DNA of 64,000 nucleotides from CAWCKS01 sp963796195 (GTDB taxonomy: Bacteria; Pseudomonadota; Alphaproteobacteria; Rhizobiales; Xanthobacteraceae): positions 737,788 through 801,787 of the forward strand of contig CAWCKS010000003.1 in the NCBI GenBank assembly GCA_963796195.1. Direction: 5' to 3'. This document shows, one piece after another, positions 36,783 to 46,083 of this stretch (within the stretch, counting starts at the first letter, position 1; every line of letters starts with the position of its first letter). The notes under the pieces are model-generated. The model ran no database searches, was not told the DNA's origin, and was given only the letters and a program-made list of their open reading frames with translations. The translations under genes were made by a program, and so were the position numbers.

Positions 36783-39700
36783 ATGCCGGTTTTCGGTTTT
36801 GTAACACGCTGGTTCGCCATTCGGCAGCCGAGGACGCCATTGTCGCGGGCGTTGCTCGTTGCGCAGTACGGCGTGCTGCTTCGCCAGGCGCCGATGGTCT
36901 ACGCGACCGTCATCATCGAGACGCTGAGCATCACCTACGTGCTGCCGGCCTCGCTGCCCTGGCCGCTGCGCTTCGCCGCGGCATTGGTCTATATCCCGCT
37001 CGCCGTCAGGCGCCTCGTGCAGTGGTACCGTCAGAAGCCGATCGCCGAGGTTGACGCCGAGACGGCATGCAGCCTGCTCATGCGCGCCCGTGCGCGCGCG
37101 CTCTGGATGGGGATTTCGAGCACGCTGTGGGCGCTGATCCTGTATCAGTGGGTCGACGAGCAGACACGCATTCTCGCCATGCTGTTGATCATGGTCGGTT
37201 CGATGGGCAGCGCCTATTGCCTCGCCAGCGTGCCGGCAGCAGCAAGGCTGAACCTGCTGGTGTCGACGGCACCGCTCGCGATCCGGCTGATACTATCGGG
37301 AGAAACCTTCTCGGTCTGCTTCGGCATCAACCTGTTGCTGCTGCTAGGCCTGTTCGTGCGCATGATGAATCTGCACTATGCCGACTTCGCGATGCGGGTG
37401 GCATCGCGGGTGCGGCTGACCGCGGAGCGCGAGCGATTGCGCACCGCACGGCAGGTCGCCGTCGCCGAACAGCACAAGATCCGCGATCTCGCTGAGCGCT
37501 TCGACACGGCGATGAACAACATGTCGCAGGGCCTCTGCTTCTTCGACGGCCAGCAGCGGCTCATCACATGCAACCGGCGCTATCTTGAAATGTACGGTCT
37601 CGACCCGGACCGGGTTGGAGCCGGGACGACGCTGAAGGAAATCGTCGAATTGCGTTATGCCGCGGGCAGCGCCCCGCGGATGAGCGCTGAGCAGTATCTC
37701 GCCTGGCGCAACAACGTGGCCGTCTCGACCGAACCGACCGACTCGACGGTCGAGCTCGCCAACGGTCAGGTGATGGCGATCCGCCATCGACCGATGCCGG
37801 ACGGCGGCTGGGTCGCAACGCACGACGACATCACCGAAAAATTCAACGCCGAGCGTGCACTCGCCGCGGCCAAGGCCGACGCCGTGCGGGCCGAGCAGGA
37901 GGCGCGCGCCGCCCACCAGCATCTGGTCGACGCGCTCGACCTGGTGCCGGAAGGCCTCGTGATCTTCGACAAGGACGATCGCTACCTGCTCTGGAACCAG
38001 AAATATGCCGAGATCTTCGATCGCAGCCGCGATCTGATCGTCAAGGGCGCGCGCTTCGAGGACGTGCTGCGCACCGGAATTGCGCGCGGCCAGTATCCCG
38101 AGGCCATAGATGAAGGATGGGTCACGCGCCGGCTGGCGCTGCATGGCCAAGCCCAGAACCGGCACGAGCAGGAGCTGGCCGACGGTCGCTGGTGCCGCAT
38201 CGAGGAGCGGCGCACCGAAAACGGCAGCATCGGCATCCGCGTCGACATCACCGACCTCAAGCAGCGCGAGACCATGTTCCGCATGCTGTTCGACAAGAAC
38301 CCGGTGCTGATGTGGGTGTTCGACCCGGAGACGCTGCGGTTCCTGGCGGTCAACGACGTCGCGGTCGAACATTACGGTTATACGCGCGAGCAATTCCTGG
38401 AAATGACGTTGCTCGACATTCGCCCGCGCGAGGATTGGGAGGAGGCGCGTTCCGCCGCGCAGGCCGCGGAAGACGCCTGGCGGCACCGGTCGAAGTCATG
38501 GCGCCACATCCGCGCCGACGGCTCGGAGATCGAGGTCGAGACCTACGGCAAGACCATCCAGTACCACGGCAAGGCCGCGGTGATGGTCGCCCTGATCGAC
38601 GTCACCGACCGCAAGCGTGCCGAGCGGCGGATCGAGCACATCGCCCTGCATGACGCGCTGACCGACCTGCCGAACCGCACCGCGCTCGACCAGCACTTCA
38701 GCGAGGTGCTGGCGCGCGGTCGGGAGATCGGCGAGCGCTTCGCGGTGCTGTGCATCGACCTCGACCGCTTCAAGGAGATCAACGATCTGCACGGCCATTC
38801 GGTCGGCGACTTGGTGCTGTGCGAGGTGTCGCGCCGGCTGCGCCGTGCCTGCGGCAGCGCCTTCCTCGCGCGGATCGGCGGTGACGAGTTCATCGCCATC
38901 ATGCCGGAGCCCGACGACGAGCGCGACGTCGTGCCTGGCCTCGTGCGACGGCTCGAAGCTGTGCTTGACGATGACGTCGAGGCCGGCGGGCACGCGTTCC
39001 AGCTCGATCTCAGCATCGGCATCGCGATGTTCCCGAACGACGGCGCCGATGCCACCACCCTGATCGCCAATGCCGACGCGGCGTTATATCGCGCCAAGCA
39101 CGAGGGGCGTGGTACCAGCCGTTACTTCACCGCAGCCATGGATCAGCAGCTGCGCGCAAGGCGCGCGCTCGAGCGCGATCTTGGTGGCGCCATTGCACGC
39201 AATGAATTGATGCTCGACTATCAGCCATTGGCGCGCGCCGACGGCACGATCGTCGGCTTCGAGGCGCTGGCTCGCTGGCACCACCCGAGCCGCGGCCTGG
39301 TGGCTCCAGGCGAGTTCATTCCGGTTGCCGAGGAGAGCGGGCTGATCATCGAGATCGGCGAGTGGGTGTTGCGCGAAGCCTGCCGCGAGGCGGTAAGCTG
39401 GCCGGTGCCGCACCGCATCGCCGTCAACGTGTCGGCGATCCAGTTCCGCCGCGGCCAGCTCCAGCAGACCGTGCATGCGATCCTGCTGGAGACAGGGCTT
39501 GCGCCGGAGCGGCTCGAACTCGAGATCACCGAAGGGGTGTTGATCGAGAATGTGTCGCGCGCCGCCGCGATCTTGCGCAACCTCAAGGCGCTCGGCATCC
39601 GCATCGCGCTCGACGACTTCGGCACCGGCTATTCGTCGCTGGCCTACCTGCAGTCGTTCCCGCTCGATCGCATCAAGATCGACCGTTCGTTCGTCACCAG

Positions 39701-39932
39701 GCTCGACCGCAGTGGCAGCTCGGCTGCGATCGTGCGCAGCGTGATCGGGTTGGCGCGCGGCCTGCGGCTGCCGGTGATCGCCGAAGGCGTCGAGACCGAG
39801 CAGCAACGCCAGATCCTTGCCCGCGAGGGCTGCGACGAAATCCAGGGCTACTTGATCGGGCGCCCGGCCGCGATCGAAGCCTATGCGGAAATCGTCGGGC
39901 GCTCGCCCGCATTCGCCGCGAAGGCGGGATAG
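36783..39932 (+). CDS. Membrane PAS-GGDEF-EAL bifunctional c-di-GMP protein
   Basis: 1049 residues from ATG 36783 (longer in-frame starts exist at 36714). The first ~210 residues hold several transmembrane helices; about three PAS modules follow (LCFFDGQQRLITCNRRYLEM, VIFDKDDRYLLWNQKYAEIF, MWVFDPETLRFLAVNDVAV). GGDEF near 697 (ARIGGDEFIAIM) is intact, without the upstream RxxD inhibitory site. EAL near 825 (GFEALARWHH) has metal and base residues in LEITEGVLIENV, LDDFGTGYSS and IAEGVETEQQ. Both synthesis and hydrolysis of c-di-GMP look possible. No indels in 3.1 kb. Confidence 0.92.
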   Translation: MPVFGFVTRWFAIRQPRTPLSRALLVAQYGVLLRQAPMVYATVIIETLSITYVLPASLPWPLRFAAALVYIPLAVRRLVQWYRQKPIAEVDAETACSLLMRARARALWMGISSTLWALILYQWVDEQTRILAMLLIMVGSMGSAYCLASVPAAARLNLLVSTAPLAIRLILSGETFSVCFGINLLLLLGLFVRMMNLHYADFAMRVASRVRLTAERERLRTARQVAVAEQHKIRDLAERFDTAMNNMSQGLCFFDGQQRLITCNRRYLEMYGLDPDRVGAGTTLKEIVELRYAAGSAPRMSAEQYLAWRNNVAVSTEPTDSTVELANGQVMAIRHRPMPDGGWVATHDDITEKFNAERALAAAKADAVRAEQEARAAHQHLVDALDLVPEGLVIFDKDDRYLLWNQKYAEIFDRSRDLIVKGARFEDVLRTGIARGQYPEAIDEGWVTRRLALHGQAQNRHEQELADGRWCRIEERRTENGSIGIRVDITDLKQRETMFRMLFDKNPVLMWVFDPETLRFLAVNDVAVEHYGYTREQFLEMTLLDIRPREDWEEARSAAQAAEDAWRHRSKSWRHIRADGSEIEVETYGKTIQYHGKAAVMVALIDVTDRKRAERRIEHIALHDALTDLPNRTALDQHFSEVLARGREIGERFAVLCIDLDRFKEINDLHGHSVGDLVLCEVSRRLRRACGSAFLARIGGDEFIAIMPEPDDERDVVPGLVRRLEAVLDDDVEAGGHAFQLDLSIGIAMFPNDGADATTLIANADAALYRAKHEGRGTSRYFTAAMDQQLRARRALERDLGGAIARNELMLDYQPLARADGTIVGFEALARWHHPSRGLVAPGEFIPVAEESGLIIEIGEWVLREACREAVSWPVPHRIAVNVSAIQFRRGQLQQTVHAILLETGLAPERLELEITEGVLIENVSRAAAILRNLKALGIRIALDDFGTGYSSLAYLQSFPLDRIKIDRSFVTRLDRSGSSAAIVRSVIGLARGLRLPVIAEGVETEQQRQILAREGCDEIQGYLIGRPAAIEAYAEIVGRSPAFAAKAG

Positions 39933-39944
39933 ACGCGATCTGCC

Positions 39945-40556
39945 TCAGCGCAGCAGCGGCACGATCGCCGTTGCCGCCAGCACCGCCGCAAACACGATGT
40001 TGGCGATGCGCGAGATCAAGGGATCTCGCAGGAAGCGCGACAGCGACGCGCCGGCGAGCACCCAGGCAAGGTGAATGACGACGATCATGACCGCAAGCAC
40101 CGCGACCTTGAACACAGCGTCGAGCGCGCTCGACTCCGCCACCAGGGTTGCGGCGGTGAAGACGGCGGCGATCGCAAACCACGCCTTGGGATTGGCGATG
40201 GCGAGCACGAAGCCCGGCGTGAACGACGGGCTCGGAACACCGTCGGGTTGATCCTTGAGCGGCGGTGCGGTCGCGATCTGCCAGGCGAGATAGAGCACAT
40301 AGGCCGCCGACGCGTAGATCAGCACCCGGCCAAGCGCCGGCTGCGACAGCAGGATGGCGATGACGCCGGTTGCGACCGCGAGCAGCACGGCCCCGGTGCC
40401 GAGCATGAGGCCGAGCACATAGACCATCGAGCGGCGCAACCCGAACGCGGCGCTGACCGCGAGCGCGCTCATGGTCGACGGTCCCGGGCTTCCCATCACC
40501 ACGGCCGACGCCAGGATCAGCGTCAGCAACGGCTGCAGCGATTGTGACGCGAGCAT
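39945..40556 (-). CDS. LysE family translocator
   Basis: 203 residues with about six transmembrane helices and the LysE/RhtB opening: LTLILASAVVMGSPGPSTMS, then FGLRRSMVYVLGLMLGTGAV. FTPGFVLAIANPKAWFAIAA is the conserved NPK region. Exports an amino acid or analogue; substrate unknown. It ends 12 bp past the convergent GGDEF-EAL gene and starts 10 bp after the aminotransferase stop, same strand, so the exporter and enzyme may work on one compound. Confidence 0.85.
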   Translation of the reverse strand: MLASQSLQPLLTLILASAVVMGSPGPSTMSALAVSAAFGLRRSMVYVLGLMLGTGAVLLAVATGVIAILLSQPALGRVLIYASAAYVLYLAWQIATAPPLKDQPDGVPSPSFTPGFVLAIANPKAWFAIAAVFTAATLVAESSALDAVFKVAVLAVMIVVIHLAWVLAGASLSRFLRDPLISRIANIVFAAVLAATAIVPLLR

Positions 40557-40566
40557 GCCCTTGTTG

Positions 40567-41748
40567 TTACCGCCGGTTCTGCCTGACGGCGGCGACCATG
40601 CGCTCGAGGATCATGTCGAGGATTTTGGTCGAGGTTGCGAAGTTGAGCCGCACGAACTGCGTGTGGGCGGGCTCGAATGTTTCGCCGGCGCTGAAGCCGA
40701 CCTTGGCGTGCTCGAGAAAGAAGTCATAGGCCGACGACCTGAGGTCGAGGTTTTCGCAGTTGAGCCACGCCAGATATGTCGCCTCCGGTGGGATCACCCG
40801 GATCGCCGGGATCTCCTTCGCCAGCACGTCGGCGACATGGTCGCGCGCCTTTGCGAGGTGCGCGAGCACCGCGTCGAGCCACGGCATGCCCTCCTCCCAG
40901 GCTGCGACCGTCGCGTCGATCCCGGTGATGTTGAGCTGACCCATCAGTCGCCCCGGGATGCGCTTGTGGAAGCGGGCCATCAACTCCGGCGTGCCGAAGT
41001 GCATGACGCCGCAGCGCAGGCCGGGAATGTTGAAACTCTTGGTGGCCGAGGTCAGCGTCACCGTGCGTGCGGCGATCTCCGGACTGAGCGAGGCGATCGG
41101 GATGTGTTTTAGCGGCGGATAGACGAGGTCGGCATGGATCTCGTCGGACACGATGACGAGGTTGTGCTGTATCGCGAAGCGGCCGATCGCCTCGAGCTCG
41201 TCTTTGCTGAACACGCGGCCGGTCGGGTTCTGCGGGCTGCACAGCAGGAAAATCTTTGTGCGCGCGTCGACGACGCCGTCGAGCTCGGCAAGATCGTGGG
41301 CGAAGCGCGTGCCGGTATCGCGCATCCACAGCGGCAGCAGCTTGCGACCAGTCGAAGTGATCAATTCGCGAAACGGGGGATAGTTCGGCACCTGCAGGAT
41401 GACGCCGTCGCCGGGATCGGAGAACGCCAGCACTGTCGCAAAGGTGCCTTGCACGAGGTCGGCGACGCAAAGCACCTGGTCGGGCGAGGTCTCCCAATTG
41501 AAGCGGCGCTTCATGTGGCGGACGAAGGCGTTCGCGACGTCGCGCTCGGCGCGCTCACCGTGGCGCTTGGGGTAGCCGTAGTCCTGCTGTGCGACGATCC
41601 GCTCGACTGCTGCCTTGATCGGCGCGGCGACGGCAAAATCCATTTCGGCGACAAAGGCCGGGATCACATCGTCCGGATGCAGATGCCATTTGTTGTTGCG
41701 GCGGGCGCGGAGGAAATCGATTGGGAGTTCAAAGTCAGAAATAGTCAC
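40567..41748 (-). CDS. MalY/PatB family PLP-dependent aminotransferase or C-S lyase
   Basis: 393 residues, fold type I. LPLWVAEMDF-type opening seen as DVIPAFVAEMDFAVAAPIKA; ILQVPNYPPFRELITSTGRK; CSPQNPTGRVFSKDEL; DEIHADLVYP with the PLP Asp; and the PLP lysine in TSATKSFNIPGLRCGVMHF. MalY/PatB proteins cleave cystathionine or related C-S bonds, or transaminate. The Lys motif is SATKSFN rather than the usual SPSKTFN. The neighbouring LysE exporter suggests a sulfur amino acid or analogue. The frame is intact. Confidence 0.82.
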   Translation of the reverse strand: MTISDFELPIDFLRARRNNKWHLHPDDVIPAFVAEMDFAVAAPIKAAVERIVAQQDYGYPKRHGERAERDVANAFVRHMKRRFNWETSPDQVLCVADLVQGTFATVLAFSDPGDGVILQVPNYPPFRELITSTGRKLLPLWMRDTGTRFAHDLAELDGVVDARTKIFLLCSPQNPTGRVFSKDELEAIGRFAIQHNLVIVSDEIHADLVYPPLKHIPIASLSPEIAARTVTLTSATKSFNIPGLRCGVMHFGTPELMARFHKRIPGRLMGQLNITGIDATVAAWEEGMPWLDAVLAHLAKARDHVADVLAKEIPAIRVIPPEATYLAWLNCENLDLRSSAYDFFLEHAKVGFSAGETFEPAHTQFVRLNFATSTKILDMILERMVAAVRQNRR

Positions 41749-41821
41749 CGAATAGTCCCCCCGCTACGAAGATTATGACTTGAGGTGCCCGATGCAGATC
41801 ACGTGCCAAAGCGAAAAAAAA

Positions 41822-42993
41822 TCATGAGTTCAGATCCACCGGTACGACAGCGCCGGCCTGGTTCTGCGGCATCGCGACGTGTTCTTCGCGCAGCTTCAGC
41901 CGCAGCGTGAATTCCGGCGGGAACAATTCGAGATAATTCGGCACGCCGAGCGCGCGTGCGGCATGCGCCGGCCAGTCCGACGAATACATCAGCTCGCGCG
42001 CCATTGCGATCAGGTCGATGTCGCCTTCCTGCAGCAAGGCCTCGGCCTGCTCCGGCTCGGTGACGAGGCCGGGCGCCATGGTCAGCATGCCGGTCGCTTC
42101 CTTCACCGCTCTCGCATAGGGCACGTGGTGACCGGGGATGCGCGGCACCGCGCGCAACGACGAATTGCCGGTGAGACCGCCCGACGAGCAGTCGATCAGG
42201 TCAACGCCGAGCGCCTTCAGCTCCATCGCCAGCGCGACGGTGTCGTGCAGCGTCCATAATCCACCCTTGCCGTCGACCGAGGAGACGCGGAAGAACAACG
42301 GCTTGTCGTCCGGCCAGACGCCGCGCACGGCTTCGGTCACCTCAAGCGCAAACCGCATGCGGCCTTTCAGGTCGCCGCCATAGGCGTCGTTGCGGCGGTT
42401 GATGACGGGCGACAGGAACTGCTGGATCAGGTAGCCGTGGGCGCCATGGATTTCGAGAATCTCGAAGCCGGCTTTCAGCGAGCGCACTGTTGCGTCGGCA
42501 AAGGCCTGCACCACGTCCTGGATGTCCGCTGCTCCATCGCGCGCGGCAGCGGCTTGCCGTCGATCGGGGTCACTGCGCTCGCCGAGATCGACTGCCAGGC
42601 GTCACCGCCGTCGGCCTTGTTGTGCTCGGTAAGTGCATCGCGGTTGAACAGCGGACCGCGCTCGCTCGCACGCGCGCCGGAGTGACCGAGCTGCATCGCC
42701 GGCACGCCGCCAAACTCTTTGACGAATTTGACGATGCGCGCGTATTCCGGAATCTGGTCGTCGCGCCAGATGCCGGCGCATTTGTGGGTCTTGCGGCCGC
42801 GATCCTCGACCGCGGTTTCCTCGTAGAACACGATGCCGGCGCCGCCGATGGCGTAGCGGCCCATGTGCACGATGTGCCAGTCGGTCGGCGAGCCGTGCAG
42901 CGACCGATACTGGCACATCGGCGACACCACGATGCGGTTGCGCGCCGTGACGCTCTTCAAGTGAAACGGCTGGAACAGTTTTGGCAGCGTCAT
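41822..42993 (-). CDS. NADH:flavin oxidoreductase, Old Yellow Enzyme family (one frameshift)
   Basis: About 390 residues in the restored frame, YqjM-like. FMN barrel features: LFQPFHLKSVTARNRIVVSP, MCQYRS, and PAMQLGHSGARASE in the first half. After a single-base shift near 42525 come FEILEIHGAHGYLIQQFLSP, RRNDAYGGDLKGRMRFALEV and DLIAMARELMYSSDWPAHAA. These enzymes reduce activated C=C bonds with NAD(P)H. Start ATG 42993. The TetR gene follows upstream on the same strand with a 100-bp gap. Confidence 0.85.
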
Positions 42994-43095
42994 CGGCTCA
43001 GGGTTACCATCGCGGGAATTGCGCAAGCAAGGCGATCATACACAAACGAATTTCGGTGGGGCAGGGGTTCGACGCAGCCCTGTTCCCGGCTGCGA

Positions 43096-43668
43096 TCAGG
43101 TCTCGCCGTCCACATCGGTCAGCGTCCGCATGCAGGCAGCGATCAGGTTCGCGCGCTTGCGCGGGCTTTCGTTGTCGAACAGCAAGCTGTGGCCGAACAG
43201 GAACGAGTAGAACAGCGTCGCGCGGCCTTCGGCGTCCGCGGCGCTGAGGCCCAGCTGCCGGTAGAGCTGTGTCACCGTGCGCAAGCGCGCGGCGTCGACC
43301 TTGGCGGCTGCGGCCGCGGCCGTTTCGTCGCTCCGGGCCCATTGCCTGACGGCAAGCTCGATCGCCATGCCCTGGGCATTGGCGCGTTCGGTGTAAAGCT
43401 TGATCAGCCCGCGCAGGCGCTCCAGCGCGGTCGTGCCGCCGGCTTCGGCTTGGCGCTCGATCGCTTCGATGCGGCCGTCGCTCCAGACGTTCAGCATGGT
43501 GTCGAGCAGGTCGCGACGATCCTTGAAGCGGCGGTAGAAGCCGCCCTTGGTGATGCCCATGCGCTCGGCCAGCACCTCGACCCGCACGCCGGCGATGCCG
43601 TTGGCGCCGAGTTCGGCAAGTCCCGCGGCGACCCAGTCCTGCGGTGCGCTGCCTTCGACGACGGTCAT
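43096..43668 (-). CDS. TetR family transcriptional regulator
   Basis: 190 residues. The N-terminal HTH reads GVRVEVLAERMGITKGGFYR RFKDRRDLLDTML, the TetR signature; the C-terminal ligand domain has no recognised subgroup. Divergent from a thioesterase gene, with two near-identical palindromes (centred near 43715 and 43750) in the shared promoter, so autoregulation and control of the thioesterase operon are likely. The frame is intact. Confidence 0.88.
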   Translation of the reverse strand: MTVVEGSAPQDWVAAGLAELGANGIAGVRVEVLAERMGITKGGFYRRFKDRRDLLDTMLNVWSDGRIEAIERQAEAGGTTALERLRGLIKLYTERANAQGMAIELAVRQWARSDETAAAAAAKVDAARLRTVTQLYRQLGLSAADAEGRATLFYSFLFGHSLLFDNESPRKRANLIAACMRTLTDVDGET

Positions 43669-43707
43669 CTGCAAAAAATCCTCACGGCCTAAAGATCACC
43701 ACGATGT

Positions 43708-43723
43708 GATACGGTACCGTATT
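43708..43723. promoter_or_regulatory. Palindromic TetR operator 1
   Basis: ATACGGTACCGTAT at 43709-43722 is a perfect 14-bp palindrome, 40 bp upstream of the TetR start. Confidence 0.65.
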
Positions 43724-43740
43724 GCCAGCCGGCCGGCCAG

Positions 43741-43760
43741 CTGATACGGTGCCGTATCAG
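43741..43760. promoter_or_regulatory. Palindromic TetR operator 2
   Basis: A 20-bp palindrome (CTGATACGGT/GCCGTATCAG, one central mismatch) containing the same GATACGG half-site as operator 1, with a centre-to-centre distance of about 35 bp. It lies 51 bp upstream of the thioesterase start. Confidence 0.65.
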
Positions 43761-43811
43761 TCAGGATTTCGTGATTCCCTTGCGGGCACCAAGACCCGGA
43801 GCCTTCAAAAA

Positions 43812-44228
43812 ATGACCCCGATCGTCACCTATCGCGGCACCGTGTTTCCGTGGCACTGCGACCACATGGGCCACATGAACATCATGCACTATGTCGGCAA
43901 GTTCGACGAGGCGAACTGGAACCTGTTCGCAGCCCTCGGCGTCACGCCGTCCTACCTGCGCCGCGGCGAGCGCGGCATGGCCGGCGTGCAGCAGAACATC
44001 TCCTACAAGCGCGAACTGCTGGCCGGCGACCTCGTCGAGGTGCGCAGCCATGTGCTGGAGATGCGCGACAAGGTCGTGCGCTTCATTCACGAGATGTACA
44101 ATAGCGAGACCGGCGAGGTCGCATCGTCCTGCGAGACCACCGCGGTGCATCTCGACCGCCGTCTGCGCAAGGCGTGCGAGTTCAGTCCGGAGATTCGCGC
44201 CACCGCGGCGAAGCTGCTTGCCTCATAG
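43812..44228 (+). CDS. Acyl-CoA thioesterase (hot-dog fold, 4HBT type)
   Basis: 138 residues. The start has WHCDHMGHMNIMHYVGKFDE, the 4-hydroxybenzoyl-CoA thioesterase active-site block with its Asp, followed by the central helix NWNLFAALG and the strand VQQNISYKRELLAGDLVEVR. Hydrolyses an acyl-CoA or aryl-CoA. First gene of the plus-strand unit opposite TetR; the DsbA-like isomerase gene follows after 21 bp. Substrate unknown. Confidence 0.85.
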   Translation: MTPIVTYRGTVFPWHCDHMGHMNIMHYVGKFDEANWNLFAALGVTPSYLRRGERGMAGVQQNISYKRELLAGDLVEVRSHVLEMRDKVVRFIHEMYNSETGEVASSCETTAVHLDRRLRKACEFSPEIRATAAKLLAS

Positions 44229-44249
44229 CGCCCGACCAGGAGGACCAAA

Positions 44250-44858
44250 ATGTCGGATCCGGTAATTAGTTTCTACTTCGACGTCCGCAGCCCGTATTCC
44301 TATCTTGCGTGGGACGAGGTGTTTGCGCTGCCGAAGATGTTTGCGGTCAGCGTCGAGGCGCTGCCGTATTCTGTGGCGCTGGCGGACGCCTTCGGCACCC
44401 CGGAGACGCGCGACGCGCGCGAGGTGCGCAAGATCAAGTACACCTACATGGACGTCCGCCGTTTCGCCAACGAGCGCGGCCTGATCATCCGCGGCACGGT
44501 CAAGATCTTCGATCCACGCATCGCGCATGCGGCCTATCTCTACGCCAGGCAATTCGGCCGCGAGCGCGAGCTCTTCGACCGGCTGCTGCCGGTGTTCTGA
44601 AATCGCGAATTCGACATCGAAAATCCGGAAAAATTCGTCGCGCTGCTCGGCGAGGTCGACGCTCGACCGGACGGGTTTCGCGCCTACCTCGACAGTAAAG
44701 CCGACGCAGACCTCGCGGCGATCGTGCGCGACGCCGACGCGAAGGGCCTGTTCGGCGTGCCGACCTGCATCTACAAGGGTGAGCTGTTCTGGGGCGCCGA
44801 CCGCGTCGATGTGTTGAAAAAGCGGCTGGCGAAAGAGGGTTTGAAGCGCGCAGCCTGA
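44250..44858 (+). pseudogene. 2-hydroxychromene-2-carboxylate isomerase/DsbA family, in-frame TGA
   Basis: 202 codons of a thioredoxin-fold glutathione-dependent isomerase (HCCA isomerase/kappa-GST type). ISFYFDVRSPYSYLAWDEVF at the start and KGLFGVPTCIYKGELFWGAD near the end are family hallmarks. TGA at 44598-44600 interrupts between LLPVF and NREFDIENPEKF, where homologues have Trp, so a TGG-to-TGA change is the simplest reading. The reading frame continues unchanged afterwards. HCCA isomerases act in naphthalene-type degradation, but many homologues do other isomerisations. Confidence 0.8.
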
Positions 44859-44961
44859 CGCGCAGCGCGCTCGCCGCAGTCCGAGGACGCGCCGCAATTT
44901 TCGGCGAGTGTCGCGGCGAAAACTGGTTGGCTTCAGCCGCCCGTCGTTTTAAGCCAAACCA

Positions 44962-45543
44962 ATGTCTTCGGAATCAACCGTGGCCGCAGCCCGGCCCGAA
45001 CCTCCCGGCCTGTTTGGACTGTTCATCGCCTTCGCCAAGATGTCGCTGATGGGTTTTGGCGGCGTCATGGTGTGGGCGCGTCGCGCCATTGTCGAGCAGC
45101 ATCGCTGGCTGACGGCGGAAGAATTCAACGACACCTTCGCGCTGTGCCATTTCCTGCCCGGTCCGAACATCGTCAACCTGTCGGTGGTGTTCGGTGCCCG
45201 GCTCGGCGGGTTGCCTGGCGCGATCGCCGCCTTCTTCGGGCTGCTGCTGCCGCCCGTCGTCATCGTCACCATCCTCGGCGTGCTCTACATGCGTTATGGC
45301 CAGTTCGAACGGCTGCAACACGCCTTGACCGGCGTCGTCGCCGTCACAGCCGGGCTGTTTCTCGGCACTGTCGTGAAGATGATGCAACCGCTGTGGAAAC
45401 AGCGCTCAGTGGTCGGGTTCGCTTTTCTCTGCGCTGTGTTCGCCGCCGTCGGCGTGCTGCGCTGGCCGTTGCCGCCGGTGTTGCTCACCGCAGTTCCCTT
45501 AAGCATTGCTGTGACCTGGTGGCTCAAGGGGAGAGGCACATAA
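44962..45543 (+). CDS. chrA: Chromate transporter, N-terminal subunit of a split pair
   Basis: 193 residues, one CHR domain: LFIAFAKMSLMGFGGVMVWA and ALCHFLPGPNIVNLSVVFGA carry the FGG and PGP motifs. Several transmembrane helices. Short single-domain ChrA proteins work as pairs from adjacent genes, and the partner follows directly with overlapping codons. No chromate regulator (chrB) is nearby. Transport of chromate is inferred from the family. Confidence 0.85.
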   Translation: MSSESTVAAARPEPPGLFGLFIAFAKMSLMGFGGVMVWARRAIVEQHRWLTAEEFNDTFALCHFLPGPNIVNLSVVFGARLGGLPGAIAAFFGLLLPPVVIVTILGVLYMRYGQFERLQHALTGVVAVTAGLFLGTVVKMMQPLWKQRSVVGFAFLCAVFAAVGVLRWPLPPVLLTAVPLSIAVTWWLKGRGT

Positions 45544-46070
45544 ATCACGGTAACGACCTGCTGGCACTGGCGATGACCTTCCTGGTGCTGTCGCTGTTTG
45601 CGGTCGGCGGCGCGCTGTCGGCGCTGCCCGAGATGCATCGCGTCGCGGTCGAGGCCCAGCACTGGATGACCAACGGCGAATTTGCCGACATGGTGGCGAT
45701 CGCGCAGCTGTCGCCGGGTCCCAACGTGCTGGTGGTGACGCTGATCGGCTATCACGTCGCAGGCGTTCTCGGCGCGCTGGTCGCGACCTTCTCGATGGTC
45801 GGGCCGAGCGCGACGCTTGCCTTCATCGTCAGCCGCACCATCGACCGCTCGCGCGACGCAGAATGGCCGCGGCTGCTGCAAAACGCGCTGGTGCCGGTGT
45901 CGATCGGGTTGATGGCGGCGAGCGCGACGATCCTTGGATTGTCGCCGGGGCAGAGCTGGCTCGCGGTCGTGTTGACGGTCGTCGCCGCGGCGCTGTCGTT
46001 CTCCTCGCGGATCAACCCGATGCTGCTGATGCTCGCCGGCGCGCTGTTGGGATTTGTGGGGTTGATCTGA
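45540..46070 (+). CDS. Chromate transporter, C-terminal subunit of a split pair
   Basis: About 176 residues with the second CHR domain: LSLFAVGGALSALPEMHRVA and VAIAQLSPGPNVLVVTLIGY. The expected start sits in an ACATAAAT context overlapping the upstream stop; related pairs have ATG-A overlap here, so ATA (45540-45542) looks like an altered ATG. The first proper ATG in frame is 45573 (MTFLVLSLFAVGG), which would shorten it by 11 residues. The frame is otherwise intact. Confidence 0.8.
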   Translation: MNHGNDLLALAMTFLVLSLFAVGGALSALPEMHRVAVEAQHWMTNGEFADMVAIAQLSPGPNVLVVTLIGYHVAGVLGALVATFSMVGPSATLAFIVSRTIDRSRDAEWPRLLQNALVPVSIGLMAASATILGLSPGQSWLAVVLTVVAAALSFSSRINPMLLMLAGALLGFVGLI

Positions 46071-46083
46071 GGGCGAATGCACG

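Noticed and set aside
44598..44600. TGA read as selenocysteine
   Set aside because: No SECIS-like hairpin is evident and homologues carry Trp at this position, not Cys or Sec.
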